A DNA stretch of 42,815 nt from an uncultured Bacteroides sp. (GCA_949300425.1 CASGED010000047.1:1-42815); one strand, 5' to 3'. Shown: positions 32,267 through 41,499, numbered from the stretch's first letter. Numbers and translations: made by a program. Notes: generated by a model not told the origin, from the letters alone.

Positions 32267-34027
32267 ATGAGGAGATTTCTGTTCATACTTTTGTGGTTAG
32301 GTTGTGCCTGTGGGGGCGGCTTGTACGCACAGCTTCCTGTTATTATGGATATGGTCCATCATAACCCCGGCGAACCTTTTACGGAAAGTAAATTCAACGA
32401 CCCGGCCACATTGGCACGATATGGTTACAGCGCACAGGTGGTCAATGAATTCCAATCGGTACACACCGCCATCACCTATGACGGACTGGATGAACGAATC
32501 TGTCCTCCCGGCTCGAAAGAACGTTTGTGGGCCGACTCCGTGGCCGACAGAATCCGCCACCGGATAGAAGCGATACACCAAGCCGGCTTGGAGGCGTATT
32601 ACTTTACGGATATAATCGTCTTCCCTAAGCGGTTGGTGGAGATATTCCGGGATGAGATTTGCGACGCGGACGGCAACATTGACTTTATGAGGCCGAAGAC
32701 GCAAGAGATTCATCGGATGATGCTCAGGGAGGTGTTCGAGCGTTTCCCCGCATTGGACGGGCTTGTCATCCGGGTGGGAGAGACTTATTTGCACAACACG
32801 CCTTATCATACGGGTAACGGTCCGGTACTGAAAGGCAAAAGCGGTGCGAAGCGGAACGCCCCGTACAAGACGGACGGGGGAGAGGAAGTGCACCGAAGTT
32901 TGATGAACTTGCTGAGGGAGGAAGTATGCGTCCGGCTGAACAAGAAAGTATTCTATCGCACGTGGGATTTCGGCTATTTTCATACTACTCCGCAGTATTA
33001 CCTGAGCGTGACCGATGGCGTGGAACCCCATTCCAATCTGTATATATGCGTCAAACACGTGAAGGGAGACTATTTCCGTACGTACAAATTCAATCCGACG
33101 TTGGGGATAGGACGCCACAAGCAGGTGGTTGAAATAGAGTGTCAGCGGGAATATGAAGGGAAAGGCGCCTATCCCAACTATATAGCGGATGGTGTGCTGA
33201 ACGGTTTTGAGGAGTTGAAGTCCGATGCCGCTCCTTACTGTATGAACCATCTCAAGGCTAATCCGCTGTTGGCCGGAGTTTGGACCTGGTCGAGAGGCGG
33301 AGGATGGCGGGGACCGTATATAAAGAACGAACTGTGGTGTGAAGCCAATGTGGCGGTGCTTGCCGGGTGGGCGCATGATATGTCGCTCACGGAGGAAGAA
33401 CTGTTTGCCTCCTACGCGTCCCATAACGGGTTCGAGGGAGACGACATCGGACGTTTCCACCGTCTGGCGCTTTTGTCGGCCGACGCTATTGTCAGGGGAA
33501 GATATTCGTTGGTTAAGCCCGTCAGGGTGTTGTGGACCCGTGACCAGTTCATCGGCGGTTCGGAAGCGTTGAAGGGTAATTTGGAGACCATTGTAAAATC
33601 CGGTCTGACAGACCGCGTGATGGCGGAGAAGCGGGAAAGCGTGGTGATGTGGGAGAAAATCGTGGCATTGGCCGACTCGATACAAACCGGACGTCCCGAC
33701 GTTAGAAGCTATTTACGAACGTCTGCCGGCTACGGACTTTTGCTCTACTCCATTTATGAGCAAGGTTGGATTATTATGCTGAAAGGTTACGAAGGAGACA
33801 AGTCGGGGAAATATGATGTGCGGGCGATGGAGGAAGCCATTGCGCGGTATGACCGTTTGTGGGAGGAATACCTTTCGTTCGTCCAAGCTCATGCTGATTG
33901 TGCCACCGCCTACGAGCCTTATAGTTTTAACTTCAGGAATCCTCCGTCGTACCGTAACCTGAAGCAAGGCTTGAAACCTTCTGTAGATAAATATAGAAGA
34001 ATAATTCAGAAGCAAAGTATAGAGTGA
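32267..34027 (+). CDS. Divergent GH67 (alpha-glucuronidase)-like exported protein
   Basis: A 586-residue exported protein; signal peptide MRRFLFILLWLGCACGGGLYA. I chose ATG 32267 because a promoter-like box ends just before ATG 32252, which is the in-frame alternative adding five residues. The barrel-like middle has FERFPALDGLVIRVGETYLHN with Glu172, laid out like the PDFGGFLVKANSEGQPGP region of GH67 alpha-glucuronidases. GVWTWSRGGGWRGP (from residue 337) followed by KNELWCEANVAVLAGWAHDMSLTEEE parallels the GH67 NWTGHPLAQAN...LAWNPDLSAEEI segment. Overall identity looks low and I could not confirm the catalytic set, so the activity is inferred. It is the first enzyme of the second PUL, 95 bp before the haem/FGE-like gene. 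Alternative: a new TIM-barrel glycosidase family. Confidence 0.6.
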   Translation: MRRFLFILLWLGCACGGGLYAQLPVIMDMVHHNPGEPFTESKFNDPATLARYGYSAQVVNEFQSVHTAITYDGLDERICPPGSKERLWADSVADRIRHRIEAIHQAGLEAYYFTDIIVFPKRLVEIFRDEICDADGNIDFMRPKTQEIHRMMLREVFERFPALDGLVIRVGETYLHNTPYHTGNGPVLKGKSGAKRNAPYKTDGGEEVHRSLMNLLREEVCVRLNKKVFYRTWDFGYFHTTPQYYLSVTDGVEPHSNLYICVKHVKGDYFRTYKFNPTLGIGRHKQVVEIECQREYEGKGAYPNYIADGVLNGFEELKSDAAPYCMNHLKANPLLAGVWTWSRGGGWRGPYIKNELWCEANVAVLAGWAHDMSLTEEELFASYASHNGFEGDDIGRFHRLALLSADAIVRGRYSLVKPVRVLWTRDQFIGGSEALKGNLETIVKSGLTDRVMAEKRESVVMWEKIVALADSIQTGRPDVRSYLRTSAGYGLLLYSIYEQGWIIMLKGYEGDKSGKYDVRAMEEAIARYDRLWEEYLSFVQAHADCATAYEPYSFNFRNPPSYRNLKQGLKPSVDKYRRIIQKQSIE

Positions 34028-34122
34028 TAAAAAACGGCAGGAGCACGTCCGGAGAACCGCAGAGGAACAACGGGCCTGTCGTGGATGACGGATTAATGTT
34101 GAATTAAAATAGATAGACTGTT

Positions 34123-37100
34123 ATGAAAAAGAACTTTTGGATGGGAGGCGTTGTGGGAATTTTCTTTTTGTTCCCCACAGCCTTGCATGCGAATCCTCCC
34201 GTAAACGAAAAACCGGACAAGGCCATCATGGCGCAGGTGCGGTCGCAACTGAAGTCGTTGAAAGACGCTTCTTATTATCAAAACAAACTGAAGGAGATTG
34301 AGGCGGAAGCTGATCCCGCCAAGCGGTCCCAAGCCATGCTTGAGTTGGCGGATGAATTGGATCGGGTGTCGGACTTGCAAGTGCAATTGTCGTGGCTGAA
34401 CATCGAAGCCATTGGTCTGGCGCTGGACGACATGAAGAATCAACCTTCTTTCAACGTGGATCGTTGCCAGGCCATGCTGGATGAACTCAAGCAACTTGCC
34501 GCCAAGGGATTTGACAGCATTTACGAAGGCGATACGTTGGCATGGGCCGACGCGGAGAAGGCATTGAAGCTGAAGAAGGACATCCTGCTGGCCAACCCCT
34601 TGCTGGATGCTGACCGTATCGTGGCGGCACGTTACATATTAGGAAAAGACGACCGAAAGGCGATGGCTCCCAAACTGGGCACGCAGAACAACAACTGGTC
34701 CAACCAAGGCTCGGCCAGCCGGGGCGGTTTTGACGCGGCTATCGTAGAACTGACAAACTTGCGCGGAGACATTAATGTGCGCGAAGTGTACAAACCCACA
34801 AACACATCACCTATATCAGACCTCCGGCTTCACTGGGATGGAGACCGGGTCATGTTCACGCAATTGCGAGATGACAAACGCTGGAATGTTTTTGAAGTAA
34901 AACTGGACGGGAGCGGTTTCCGGCCATTGATAGAAAATGAGGAGCCGGATTTGGAGTTCTTCGACGGAACTTACCTGCCCGACGGGCGCATCATTGCCAA
35001 CTCGAACATCGGATACCAGCGCATCCCTTGCTTGAGCGGTGCCAATCCGGTGGGCAACATGGTACTTTATACCCCGGCTGAGAAAAACTTGCGTCGCTTG
35101 ACGTTCGACCAGGACGGGAACTGGAATCCGGTAGTCATGAACAACGGACGTGTGATGTATACCCGTTGGGAATATACGGACCTGACCCATTATTATTCCC
35201 GCATCGTGATGCACATGAATCCGGACGGGACGGAGAACAAAGCCCTTTATGGCAGCGGCTCCATGTTCCCCAACAGTACCTTCGATGTACAGCCTCTGCC
35301 GGGCACCGGCTCTGCTTTTGTAGGCATTATTTCAGGACATCATGGCATTGCACGTTCCGGGCGAATGATTATTTTCGATCCGGCCCGAGGACGTAAGAAC
35401 GTGGGCGGCATCGTGCAGGAGATTCCTTATCGTAACCGTCCGGTGAAGGAAGAAATCAAAGACCGGTTGGTAGACGGGGTATGGCCTCAATTCATTAAGC
35501 CTATGCCGCTTAGCGACAAATACTTCTTGGTAGCCGCTAAACTTTCGCCCCGTTCGCTTTGGGGAATTTATCTGGTGGACGTGTTTGACAATGTCACTTG
35601 CATCGCCGAGGCGGAAGGCGAGGGATTCATCAGTCCCGTTTTGGTGCGCAAAGTGTCTATGCCGCCTGTCATAGCGGACAAAGTGAAGCTGGGCGACAAG
35701 GAAGCCACCTTCTTCATTCAGGACATTTATGAGGGCGAGGGGTTGCGTGGCATCCCGCGTGGAACGGTGAAGGAACTCCGTCTGCACGCCTATGAATACG
35801 CCTATGTGTCTAAGAAGTCGGACCACAATTGGCATGGCATCCAATCCGGATGGGACATCAAACGCTTGCTGGGTACCGTCCCGGTGGAAGAGGACGGTTC
35901 CGTCATCTTCAAGGCTCCTGCCAACACCCCAATCTCCATACAGCCGGTAGACAAGGACGGCGTGGCCGTACAGTGGATGCGCAGTTGGGTAACCGGGCAG
36001 CCGGGAGAAGTCGTTTCCTGCATCGGTTGCCATGAGGACCAGAACCAGATACCGATACCCAAACGCGTGATTGCTTCCCAACAGGCTCCCCATGCCATTA
36101 TCCCGCCTGAAGGAGGAGTACGTTCCTTCACCTTTGACTTGGAAATACAGCCCATACTGGACCGTGCCTGCATAGCCTGTCACAACGGGGAGAAGGCTTT
36201 CGACCTGCGCGGGGGCAAGAAGGACAAGTACGGTTATGGTACATCCTACCTCAATTTCCATCCCTACATACATCGTCAGGGCGGTGAGGGCGACATGGTG
36301 GTGCTACAGCCTTACGAGTATCATCCGAACACCAGCGAACTAGTACGCTTGTTGAAGCGGGGACACTACAACGTGAAGTTGACGGAGAAAGAGTGGCGCA
36401 CGTTGTATAACTGGATAGACTATAACGCGCCGGACAAGGGGTATTTTGAACACGGCTCAATGGACAAAGTGCCCTATAAGGGCTTTGATGAATACACGCG
36501 CCGCATGGAACTGGCCGACAAGTATGCCGGCGGGAGCAGCGTGGATTGGGAAAAAGAACTGAGGGACTATGCCGCTTACCTGAAAGGCAAAGGGGAGATA
36601 AAACCCGTTATGCCGGAAGAAGGGGAAACTGTGAAGAAAAAGAACCTGAAGGTGAAAGGATGGCCGTTTGACGCCGCTACCGCCCAAGCCAAGCAAGCCG
36701 CCGACGGAGAGACTCGCATGACTGTCGAATTGGCTCCGGGCGTAACCATGAATTTTGTGCGTATTCCCGCCGGAGAATTTGTCATGGGTAGCTATGACGG
36801 TCCGTCCGATACCTATCCCACCGCTAAGGTGAAGGTGGACAAGGGCTTCTGGATGGCCGAACTGGAAACGACCAACGAGCAGTTCAACGTATTCTTCCCC
36901 GAACACGACAGCCGTTTCATCGATCAGCAGTGGAAAGACCACGTGGTGCAAGGCTATCCCGCCAACCAGCCCGACCAGCCCGTCATCCGTGTCAGCTATG
37001 AGGACGCCATGAAGTTCTGTAAGGCGTTGAGCGAGAAAACCCACTTGAAAGTGACTCTTCCGACGGAAGCCCAGTGGGAATGGGCGTGCCGGGCGGGAAG

Positions 37101-37545
37101 CGACACGGACTTCTGGTTCGGAGCGATGGGGACAGACTTCGGCACGAAAGATAACTTGGCGGACAAGACTACCCTGCTGTTTGCCGTGGCGGGTGTCGAC
37201 CCTAAGCCGATGAAACCCACTCACGCCATGTACAAACACTATACGTTCCTTCCCAAGGACGAGTCGGTGGACGACGGCAACTTGGTGCAAATCGGCGGCA
37301 AGGAGTACGAAGCCAATCCGTTCGGACTGTATAACATGCATGGTAATGTCTGCGAATGGACACGCTCCAATTATGTGCCTTATCCTTACGATGAGAAAAA
37401 CGAGGAGGCGACGGCTGAATGCAAGGTCGTCAGAGGAGGTTCGTTCATTGAGCGTCCCAAGTTCTCCACTTCTTACTCGCGTAAAGGTTTCTTGCCCTAC
37501 CAGCGTATATTCAACGTAGGTTTCAGGGTCATTATTGAGGACTAA
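34123..37545 (+). CDS. Exported multidomain protein: HzsA-like di-haem region fused to FGE-sulfatase-fold domain
   Basis: An 1140-residue exported protein; signal peptide ends TALHA. In order: a charged helical region (about 25-165); a TolB-like propeller region with repeats such as LRLHWDGDRVMFTQ, TYLPDGRIIANS and NNGRVMYTRWEYTD (about 215-560); two CxxCH haem motifs, CIGCH (633-637) and CIACH (683-687), in a region like the middle domain of hydrazine-synthase alpha (HzsA-related); then an FGE/SUMF1-fold domain (about 870-1138) with IPAGEFVMGS, LPTEAQWEWACRAG, NMHGNVCEWT and VVRGGSF. The two catalytic FGE cysteines are replaced by Glu1110 and Ser1115, so it should not make formylglycine. Sits within the second PUL, followed by a strong terminator. 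Function unknown; a redox or glycan-binding role is inference. Confidence 0.85.
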   Translation: MKKNFWMGGVVGIFFLFPTALHANPPVNEKPDKAIMAQVRSQLKSLKDASYYQNKLKEIEAEADPAKRSQAMLELADELDRVSDLQVQLSWLNIEAIGLALDDMKNQPSFNVDRCQAMLDELKQLAAKGFDSIYEGDTLAWADAEKALKLKKDILLANPLLDADRIVAARYILGKDDRKAMAPKLGTQNNNWSNQGSASRGGFDAAIVELTNLRGDINVREVYKPTNTSPISDLRLHWDGDRVMFTQLRDDKRWNVFEVKLDGSGFRPLIENEEPDLEFFDGTYLPDGRIIANSNIGYQRIPCLSGANPVGNMVLYTPAEKNLRRLTFDQDGNWNPVVMNNGRVMYTRWEYTDLTHYYSRIVMHMNPDGTENKALYGSGSMFPNSTFDVQPLPGTGSAFVGIISGHHGIARSGRMIIFDPARGRKNVGGIVQEIPYRNRPVKEEIKDRLVDGVWPQFIKPMPLSDKYFLVAAKLSPRSLWGIYLVDVFDNVTCIAEAEGEGFISPVLVRKVSMPPVIADKVKLGDKEATFFIQDIYEGEGLRGIPRGTVKELRLHAYEYAYVSKKSDHNWHGIQSGWDIKRLLGTVPVEEDGSVIFKAPANTPISIQPVDKDGVAVQWMRSWVTGQPGEVVSCIGCHEDQNQIPIPKRVIASQQAPHAIIPPEGGVRSFTFDLEIQPILDRACIACHNGEKAFDLRGGKKDKYGYGTSYLNFHPYIHRQGGEGDMVVLQPYEYHPNTSELVRLLKRGHYNVKLTEKEWRTLYNWIDYNAPDKGYFEHGSMDKVPYKGFDEYTRRMELADKYAGGSSVDWEKELRDYAAYLKGKGEIKPVMPEEGETVKKKNLKVKGWPFDAATAQAKQAADGETRMTVELAPGVTMNFVRIPAGEFVMGSYDGPSDTYPTAKVKVDKGFWMAELETTNEQFNVFFPEHDSRFIDQQWKDHVVQGYPANQPDQPVIRVSYEDAMKFCKALSEKTHLKVTLPTEAQWEWACRAGSDTDFWFGAMGTDFGTKDNLADKTTLLFAVAGVDPKPMKPTHAMYKHYTFLPKDESVDDGNLVQIGGKEYEANPFGLYNMHGNVCEWTRSNYVPYPYDEKNEEATAECKVVRGGSFIERPKFSTSYSRKGFLPYQRIFNVGFRVIIED

Positions 37546-37569
37546 TCGTTTCTTCATATTTTTTTGTTG

Positions 37570-37621
37570 AAGGCACGGAAGCGCAGGGGAATGAATTCCC
37601 CGGTGTTTTCCGTGCCTTTTT
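37570..37621 (+). terminator. Rho-independent terminator after the HzsA/FGE-like gene
   Basis: Perfect 11-bp stem AAGGCACGGAA (37570-37580) with TTCCGTGCCTT (37608-37618), an inner hairpin GGGGAAT-GA-ATTCCCC, and a T-run to 37621. It lies 24 bp after the stop. Confidence 0.9.
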
Positions 37622-37730
37622 GTACGTTTGGTTCTTTGGAAAAATGTGCTGTAATAGTTTAAAATAGGATTTTGAGACAATGTTTTAAAGATTTGAGACG
37701 CTTTTTTATACATCCTATTGTTTTACACAT

Positions 37731-37740
37731 TATCTTAGCG
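37731..37740 (+). promoter_or_regulatory. Promoter-like TATCTTAGCG before the GH88 gene
   Basis: TATCTTAG resembles TAnnTTTG and is followed by CG, as at 32236-32245. It lies 22 bp before the ATG at 37763. With the terminator just upstream, it indicates a separate transcript for the last three genes. Confidence 0.45.
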
Positions 37741-37762
37741 GTAAAAATAAATAGATAGAGAA

Positions 37763-39001
37763 ATGAAAAAGAAAATGAAAACTCTGATGGGGGGACTGCT
37801 CGTGTCAGTCGTGTTTTGCACCGCTTGTGCCCCGCAACCGCAACCGGAAAATATTGTAAAAGATGATTTCGATTTCGCTTCCCGGCAACTGAAGTATGCC
37901 TTGACGCGGGTCGATTCGGTCAAAGCCTCGCAAAAGGACGGCGAAGGCAAAAGAAAGTTGGTGTCTCCGCGAACCATTGCCGACGACGGGTCTTTCAAAA
38001 TGGTCGCTTCGAGGGATTGGACCAGTGGCTTTTTCCCCGGCGAACTGTGGTACATGTATGAATATACGGGCGATGATTTTTGGGAATCGGAAGCCCGGAA
38101 GTTTTCCGCCAACATCGAAGATCAAAAGACCAATGGCGGTACGCATGACATGGGATTCAAGATGTATTGCAGTTTCGGGAACGGCTATCGTCTGACGCAT
38201 GACAGTGTTTATCGGGATATCCTGTTGGAGTCGGCAGCCACGCTGATTACCCGCTATAAACCGACCATCGGCTGTATCCGTTCGTGGGATCATAGCCGTG
38301 ACAAGTGGCAATGTCCGGTTATTATTGATAATATGATGAACCTGGACCTGCTGTACTGGGCTTTCCGTGAGTCGGGCGATTCCACCTATTATAATATAGC
38401 TACCACCCATGCCCGCACGACGATGAAGAACCACTTCCGTCCGGACTACAGCTCTTATCATGTGGTGGACTATGATACCATCAGCGGCGAGGTACTGCAT
38501 AAGCATACGCACCAAGGCTATAGCCACGAGTCGTCTTGGGCACGCGGCCAGGCATGGGGCTTGTATGGCTTCACGATGTGCTATCGGGAAACCAAGTTGT
38601 CTGAGTTCTTGGCGCAGGCGGAGAATATCGCGAACTATATTTTCACTCATCCGTCTATGCCGGAGGACTTGATAACTTATTGGGACTTTGACGTACCCGA
38701 CAAGACGAACGAACCGCGTGACGTGTCCGCAGCGGCCGTCATGGCATGTGCGATGTACGAGTTGTCTATGTATAATCCGGAGAAGTCGGCCCAGTATAAG
38801 AAGTGGGCGGATACCATTGTCACAAGTTTGAGCAAGTATTACCGGGCACCCTTGAACGGAGCTTACGGCTTCTTGCTGCTGCATAGCACCGGCGCCCATA
38901 ATTTTGAGCGTGACGTACCTTTGGTTTATGCCGACTATTATTTCCTCGAAGCTCTGCTGAAGAAACAGAAACTGGAGAGCGAAGGAACGGCTTTGCTGTA
39001 A
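37763..39001 (+). CDS. GH88-family unsaturated glucuronyl hydrolase (lipoprotein)
   Basis: A 412-residue (alpha/alpha)6-barrel hydrolase. GH88 enzymes hydrate and release the 4,5-unsaturated uronic acid left at the non-reducing end by polysaccharide lyases. The two essential aspartates are visible as Asp129 in THDMGFKMYCSFGNGY and Asp189 in IIDNMMNLDLLYWA, 60 residues apart as in characterised GH88. DWTSGFFPGELWYMYEYTGD and GYSHESSWARGQAWGLYGF are further family segments. The signal peptide ends with FCTAC (Cys22), a poor lipobox at -3, so lipoprotein status is probable rather than certain. An internal start at 37775 is possible. The lyase gene two positions downstream fits: lyase, then GH88. 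Confidence 0.92.
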   Translation: MKKKMKTLMGGLLVSVVFCTACAPQPQPENIVKDDFDFASRQLKYALTRVDSVKASQKDGEGKRKLVSPRTIADDGSFKMVASRDWTSGFFPGELWYMYEYTGDDFWESEARKFSANIEDQKTNGGTHDMGFKMYCSFGNGYRLTHDSVYRDILLESAATLITRYKPTIGCIRSWDHSRDKWQCPVIIDNMMNLDLLYWAFRESGDSTYYNIATTHARTTMKNHFRPDYSSYHVVDYDTISGEVLHKHTHQGYSHESSWARGQAWGLYGFTMCYRETKLSEFLAQAENIANYIFTHPSMPEDLITYWDFDVPDKTNEPRDVSAAAVMACAMYELSMYNPEKSAQYKKWADTIVTSLSKYYRAPLNGAYGFLLLHSTGAHNFERDVPLVYADYYFLEALLKKQKLESEGTALL

Positions 39002-39025
39002 CACTTCTAAAAAGATAAGGAAGAT

Positions 39026-41485
39026 ATGAGACGTACTGTTTTATTCATCATAGCGGCATTCTTCTTGCTTGGATGGACGAATGCCAAGATACCTGTCACT
39101 GCCCATAAAATCAGGCTGACAGACAATTGGGAGTTCCTTCGGGAAGATGTGGGCAACTTGTGGGAACTGGTGCGGAAGGTCCGTAAAGGACAGCCGGAAG
39201 AACAACCATTGTGGCAAAAGGTCACGTTGCCCCATTGTTTCAATGCGGAAGACGCCGTAGACCCGGACGTAAACTATTATCAAGGACCGGGATGGTACAA
39301 AACGTTGTTGCAGGTGGAGAATCCGTATCCCGGAGGGCGCGTTATGCTGGAGTTTGAGGGAGCCGGCCAAAAAACCGATGTCTATATCTATATGACGAAA
39401 GTGGGAAGCCATGTCGGGGGATATGACAGTTGGAATGTGGACATTACGGAAGCGGTTCAGGCTTTCCTGGCCAGTGACGAGGCGAAACGTTTTCAGGGGC
39501 GTGTCCCGTTGAGTATCCGTTGTGACAATTCGCGCGATGCGGAAATGATTCCGTCGGATTTGTCCGATTTCAACGTGTATGGCGGCATTTACCGCTATTT
39601 GAATTTGGTATATCTGCCGGCAGTCTCCGTGTCTTCGCTGAAGATAGAGCCTGTGCTGGACGAAAAACGGTCGAAAGGGAGTTTGAAGGTTTCTGCCAGG
39701 TTTTATAATCCGTCGGATATCCGCCGGGCTTCCGTGGAGGTCCGTATAAAGTCGCCGGAAGGTAAAGTGGTGAGTACACGGACGCTGGAAGATGTCGTGC
39801 CGTTGGGCGATGCGCTACTGCTTGATACGGAAATTAAGAAGCCTGAATTGTGGGATGTATCCTCGCCGTCATTATACACCTGTGAAGTGGCGGTTAAGGC
39901 CGATGGTCAGGAAACGGTAGCAACGGAACGTTTTGGTTTCCGTCAGTTCAGCTTTGTAGAGAAAGGACCTTTCTACTTGAACGGCAGGCGGCTGTTGTTG
40001 CGCGGTACCCACCGGCACGAAGACCATGCGGGCGTGGGTGCGGCCATGACGGAGGAGCAGATGATTCAGGAAATGCGGATGATAAAGGACATGGGCGCCA
40101 ACTTTATCCGTTTGGGGCACTATCAGCAATCGGAGATTATCCTCCGCCTTTGTGACGAGTTGGGTATTTTAGTATGGGAGGAGATTCCCTGGTGTCGCGG
40201 TGGCGTCGGAGGCGTTAAATATCGCGAACAAGCCAAGCGGATGTTGCGGAACATGATAACCCAACATTACAATCATCCTTCTGTCATCATTTGGGGATTG
40301 GGCAACGAGAACGATTGGCCCAATGACTTTCCCGAATTTGAGCAACGGGAAATCCGGTCTTTGATGAGCCAACTGAATGATATAGCCCATAAGATGGATG
40401 CTGGGCGCAAGACCGCTATCCGCCGATGTGCGTTCTGTAGTGACATCGTTGATGTTTATTCTCCGTCCATTTGGGCAGGCTGGTATAGCGGTCAATATAC
40501 GGACTATCAGCAAAAGACAAAAGACGAGGTAGAGAAAGTGAAACATTTCCTGCATGTGGAATGGGGAGGCGACAGCCACGCCGGACGACATGCGGAAGTG
40601 GTGGCGTCCCTGCGTAGCGGAAACGAAACTGCGGAAGATGTGGCGTTGAACGGTTCGGCCTTGGTATTGAAGAAAGGAGACTGGTCGGAAACTTATATCG
40701 TAAAACTGATGGACTGGCATCTGAAGGAGCAGGAAAACATGCCTTGGCTGACCGGGGCCGCCTTTTGGACGTTCAAGGATTTCTCCACGCCCATCCGTCC
40801 GGAGAATCCCATTCCTTATATGAATCAGAAAGGAGTCGTTGAACGCGACTTGACGCCTAAGGAGAGTTATTATGTATTCCAGTCCTATTGGTCGGAGAAA
40901 CCGATGCTCCATATCTATGGTCATGGCTGGCCCGTTCGTTGGGGTGAGGAAGGTGAAGAGAAAGAAATCCTTGTGTACTCCAATTGCGCTTCGGTGGAAC
41001 TTTTCCTAAATGGAGAAAGCCTGGGCGTACGGAAACGGGATAGCCAGGATTTTCCGGCGGCGGGATTGCGTTGGAATGCCGTGTTTAAACCGGGCGAAAA
41101 TGTGCTTCGGGCTGTAGCGGTAGCCGATAAGGAAGAATTGGCGGACGAGATACGTTTCGAATACCAGACGGCGAAATGGGGGAAAGAGACCGATTTCAAG
41201 ATTGTTACCAAAGATTTGGGCGATGGTATCGTAGAGGTTGAGGCTCAACTGGTGGATGCTGCCGGTGTGAGATGTCTGGACTCCAAGAGTTTTGTCTATT
41301 TCGACATTGCGGGTGACGGAGAGCTGATTCAGAACCAAGGTACCGCTTGTGGCTCAAGAAAGGTACAGGCCCGGAACGGGCGTGCCCAAATACGTGTTCG
41401 TACGAATCAGGGTGTATCGTGTGTGGCGGTTAAAGCCCAAGACGTGCATACGGCTTTTGTGACAGTTAAGTATACAGTTTTATAA
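39026..41485 (+). CDS. GH2-family exo-glycosidase (beta-galactosidase/beta-glucuronidase type)
   Basis: An 819-residue exported GH2 enzyme; signal peptide ends LLGWTNA. It has the sugar-binding jelly-roll (about 35-215, GPGWYKTLLQVENPYPGG, DLSDFNVYGGIYRYLNLVYL), an Ig-like domain, and a TIM barrel with GTHRHEDHAGVGAAMTEEQM and MGANFIRLGHYQQSE. Acid/base Glu428 is in IIWGLGNEND, the likely nucleophile Glu512 in FLHVEWGGDSH. A DUF4982-like domain follows (VYSNCASVELFLNGESLG, about 650-715), then a C-terminal Ig-like domain. The substrate (galactose, glucuronate or other beta-linked sugar) cannot be told from this. It lies between the GH88 and lyase genes with gaps of 24 and 14 bp, clearly one operon. 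Confidence 0.92.
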   Translation: MRRTVLFIIAAFFLLGWTNAKIPVTAHKIRLTDNWEFLREDVGNLWELVRKVRKGQPEEQPLWQKVTLPHCFNAEDAVDPDVNYYQGPGWYKTLLQVENPYPGGRVMLEFEGAGQKTDVYIYMTKVGSHVGGYDSWNVDITEAVQAFLASDEAKRFQGRVPLSIRCDNSRDAEMIPSDLSDFNVYGGIYRYLNLVYLPAVSVSSLKIEPVLDEKRSKGSLKVSARFYNPSDIRRASVEVRIKSPEGKVVSTRTLEDVVPLGDALLLDTEIKKPELWDVSSPSLYTCEVAVKADGQETVATERFGFRQFSFVEKGPFYLNGRRLLLRGTHRHEDHAGVGAAMTEEQMIQEMRMIKDMGANFIRLGHYQQSEIILRLCDELGILVWEEIPWCRGGVGGVKYREQAKRMLRNMITQHYNHPSVIIWGLGNENDWPNDFPEFEQREIRSLMSQLNDIAHKMDAGRKTAIRRCAFCSDIVDVYSPSIWAGWYSGQYTDYQQKTKDEVEKVKHFLHVEWGGDSHAGRHAEVVASLRSGNETAEDVALNGSALVLKKGDWSETYIVKLMDWHLKEQENMPWLTGAAFWTFKDFSTPIRPENPIPYMNQKGVVERDLTPKESYYVFQSYWSEKPMLHIYGHGWPVRWGEEGEEKEILVYSNCASVELFLNGESLGVRKRDSQDFPAAGLRWNAVFKPGENVLRAVAVADKEELADEIRFEYQTAKWGKETDFKIVTKDLGDGIVEVEAQLVDAAGVRCLDSKSFVYFDIAGDGELIQNQGTACGSRKVQARNGRAQIRVRTNQGVSCVAVKAQDVHTAFVTVKYTVL

Positions 41486-41499
41486 AATAAGTGTAGGTT

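Noticed and set aside
32297-33685. 462-residue open frame antisense to the GH67-like gene
   Set aside because: The opposite strand has a signal peptide, protein-like composition and operon context; the antisense frame has none.
34123-37545. Calling the large PUL protein a formylglycine-generating (sulfatase-activating) enzyme
   Set aside because: Both catalytic cysteines are replaced and no sulfatase is in the locus; the FGE fold alone does not support that activity.
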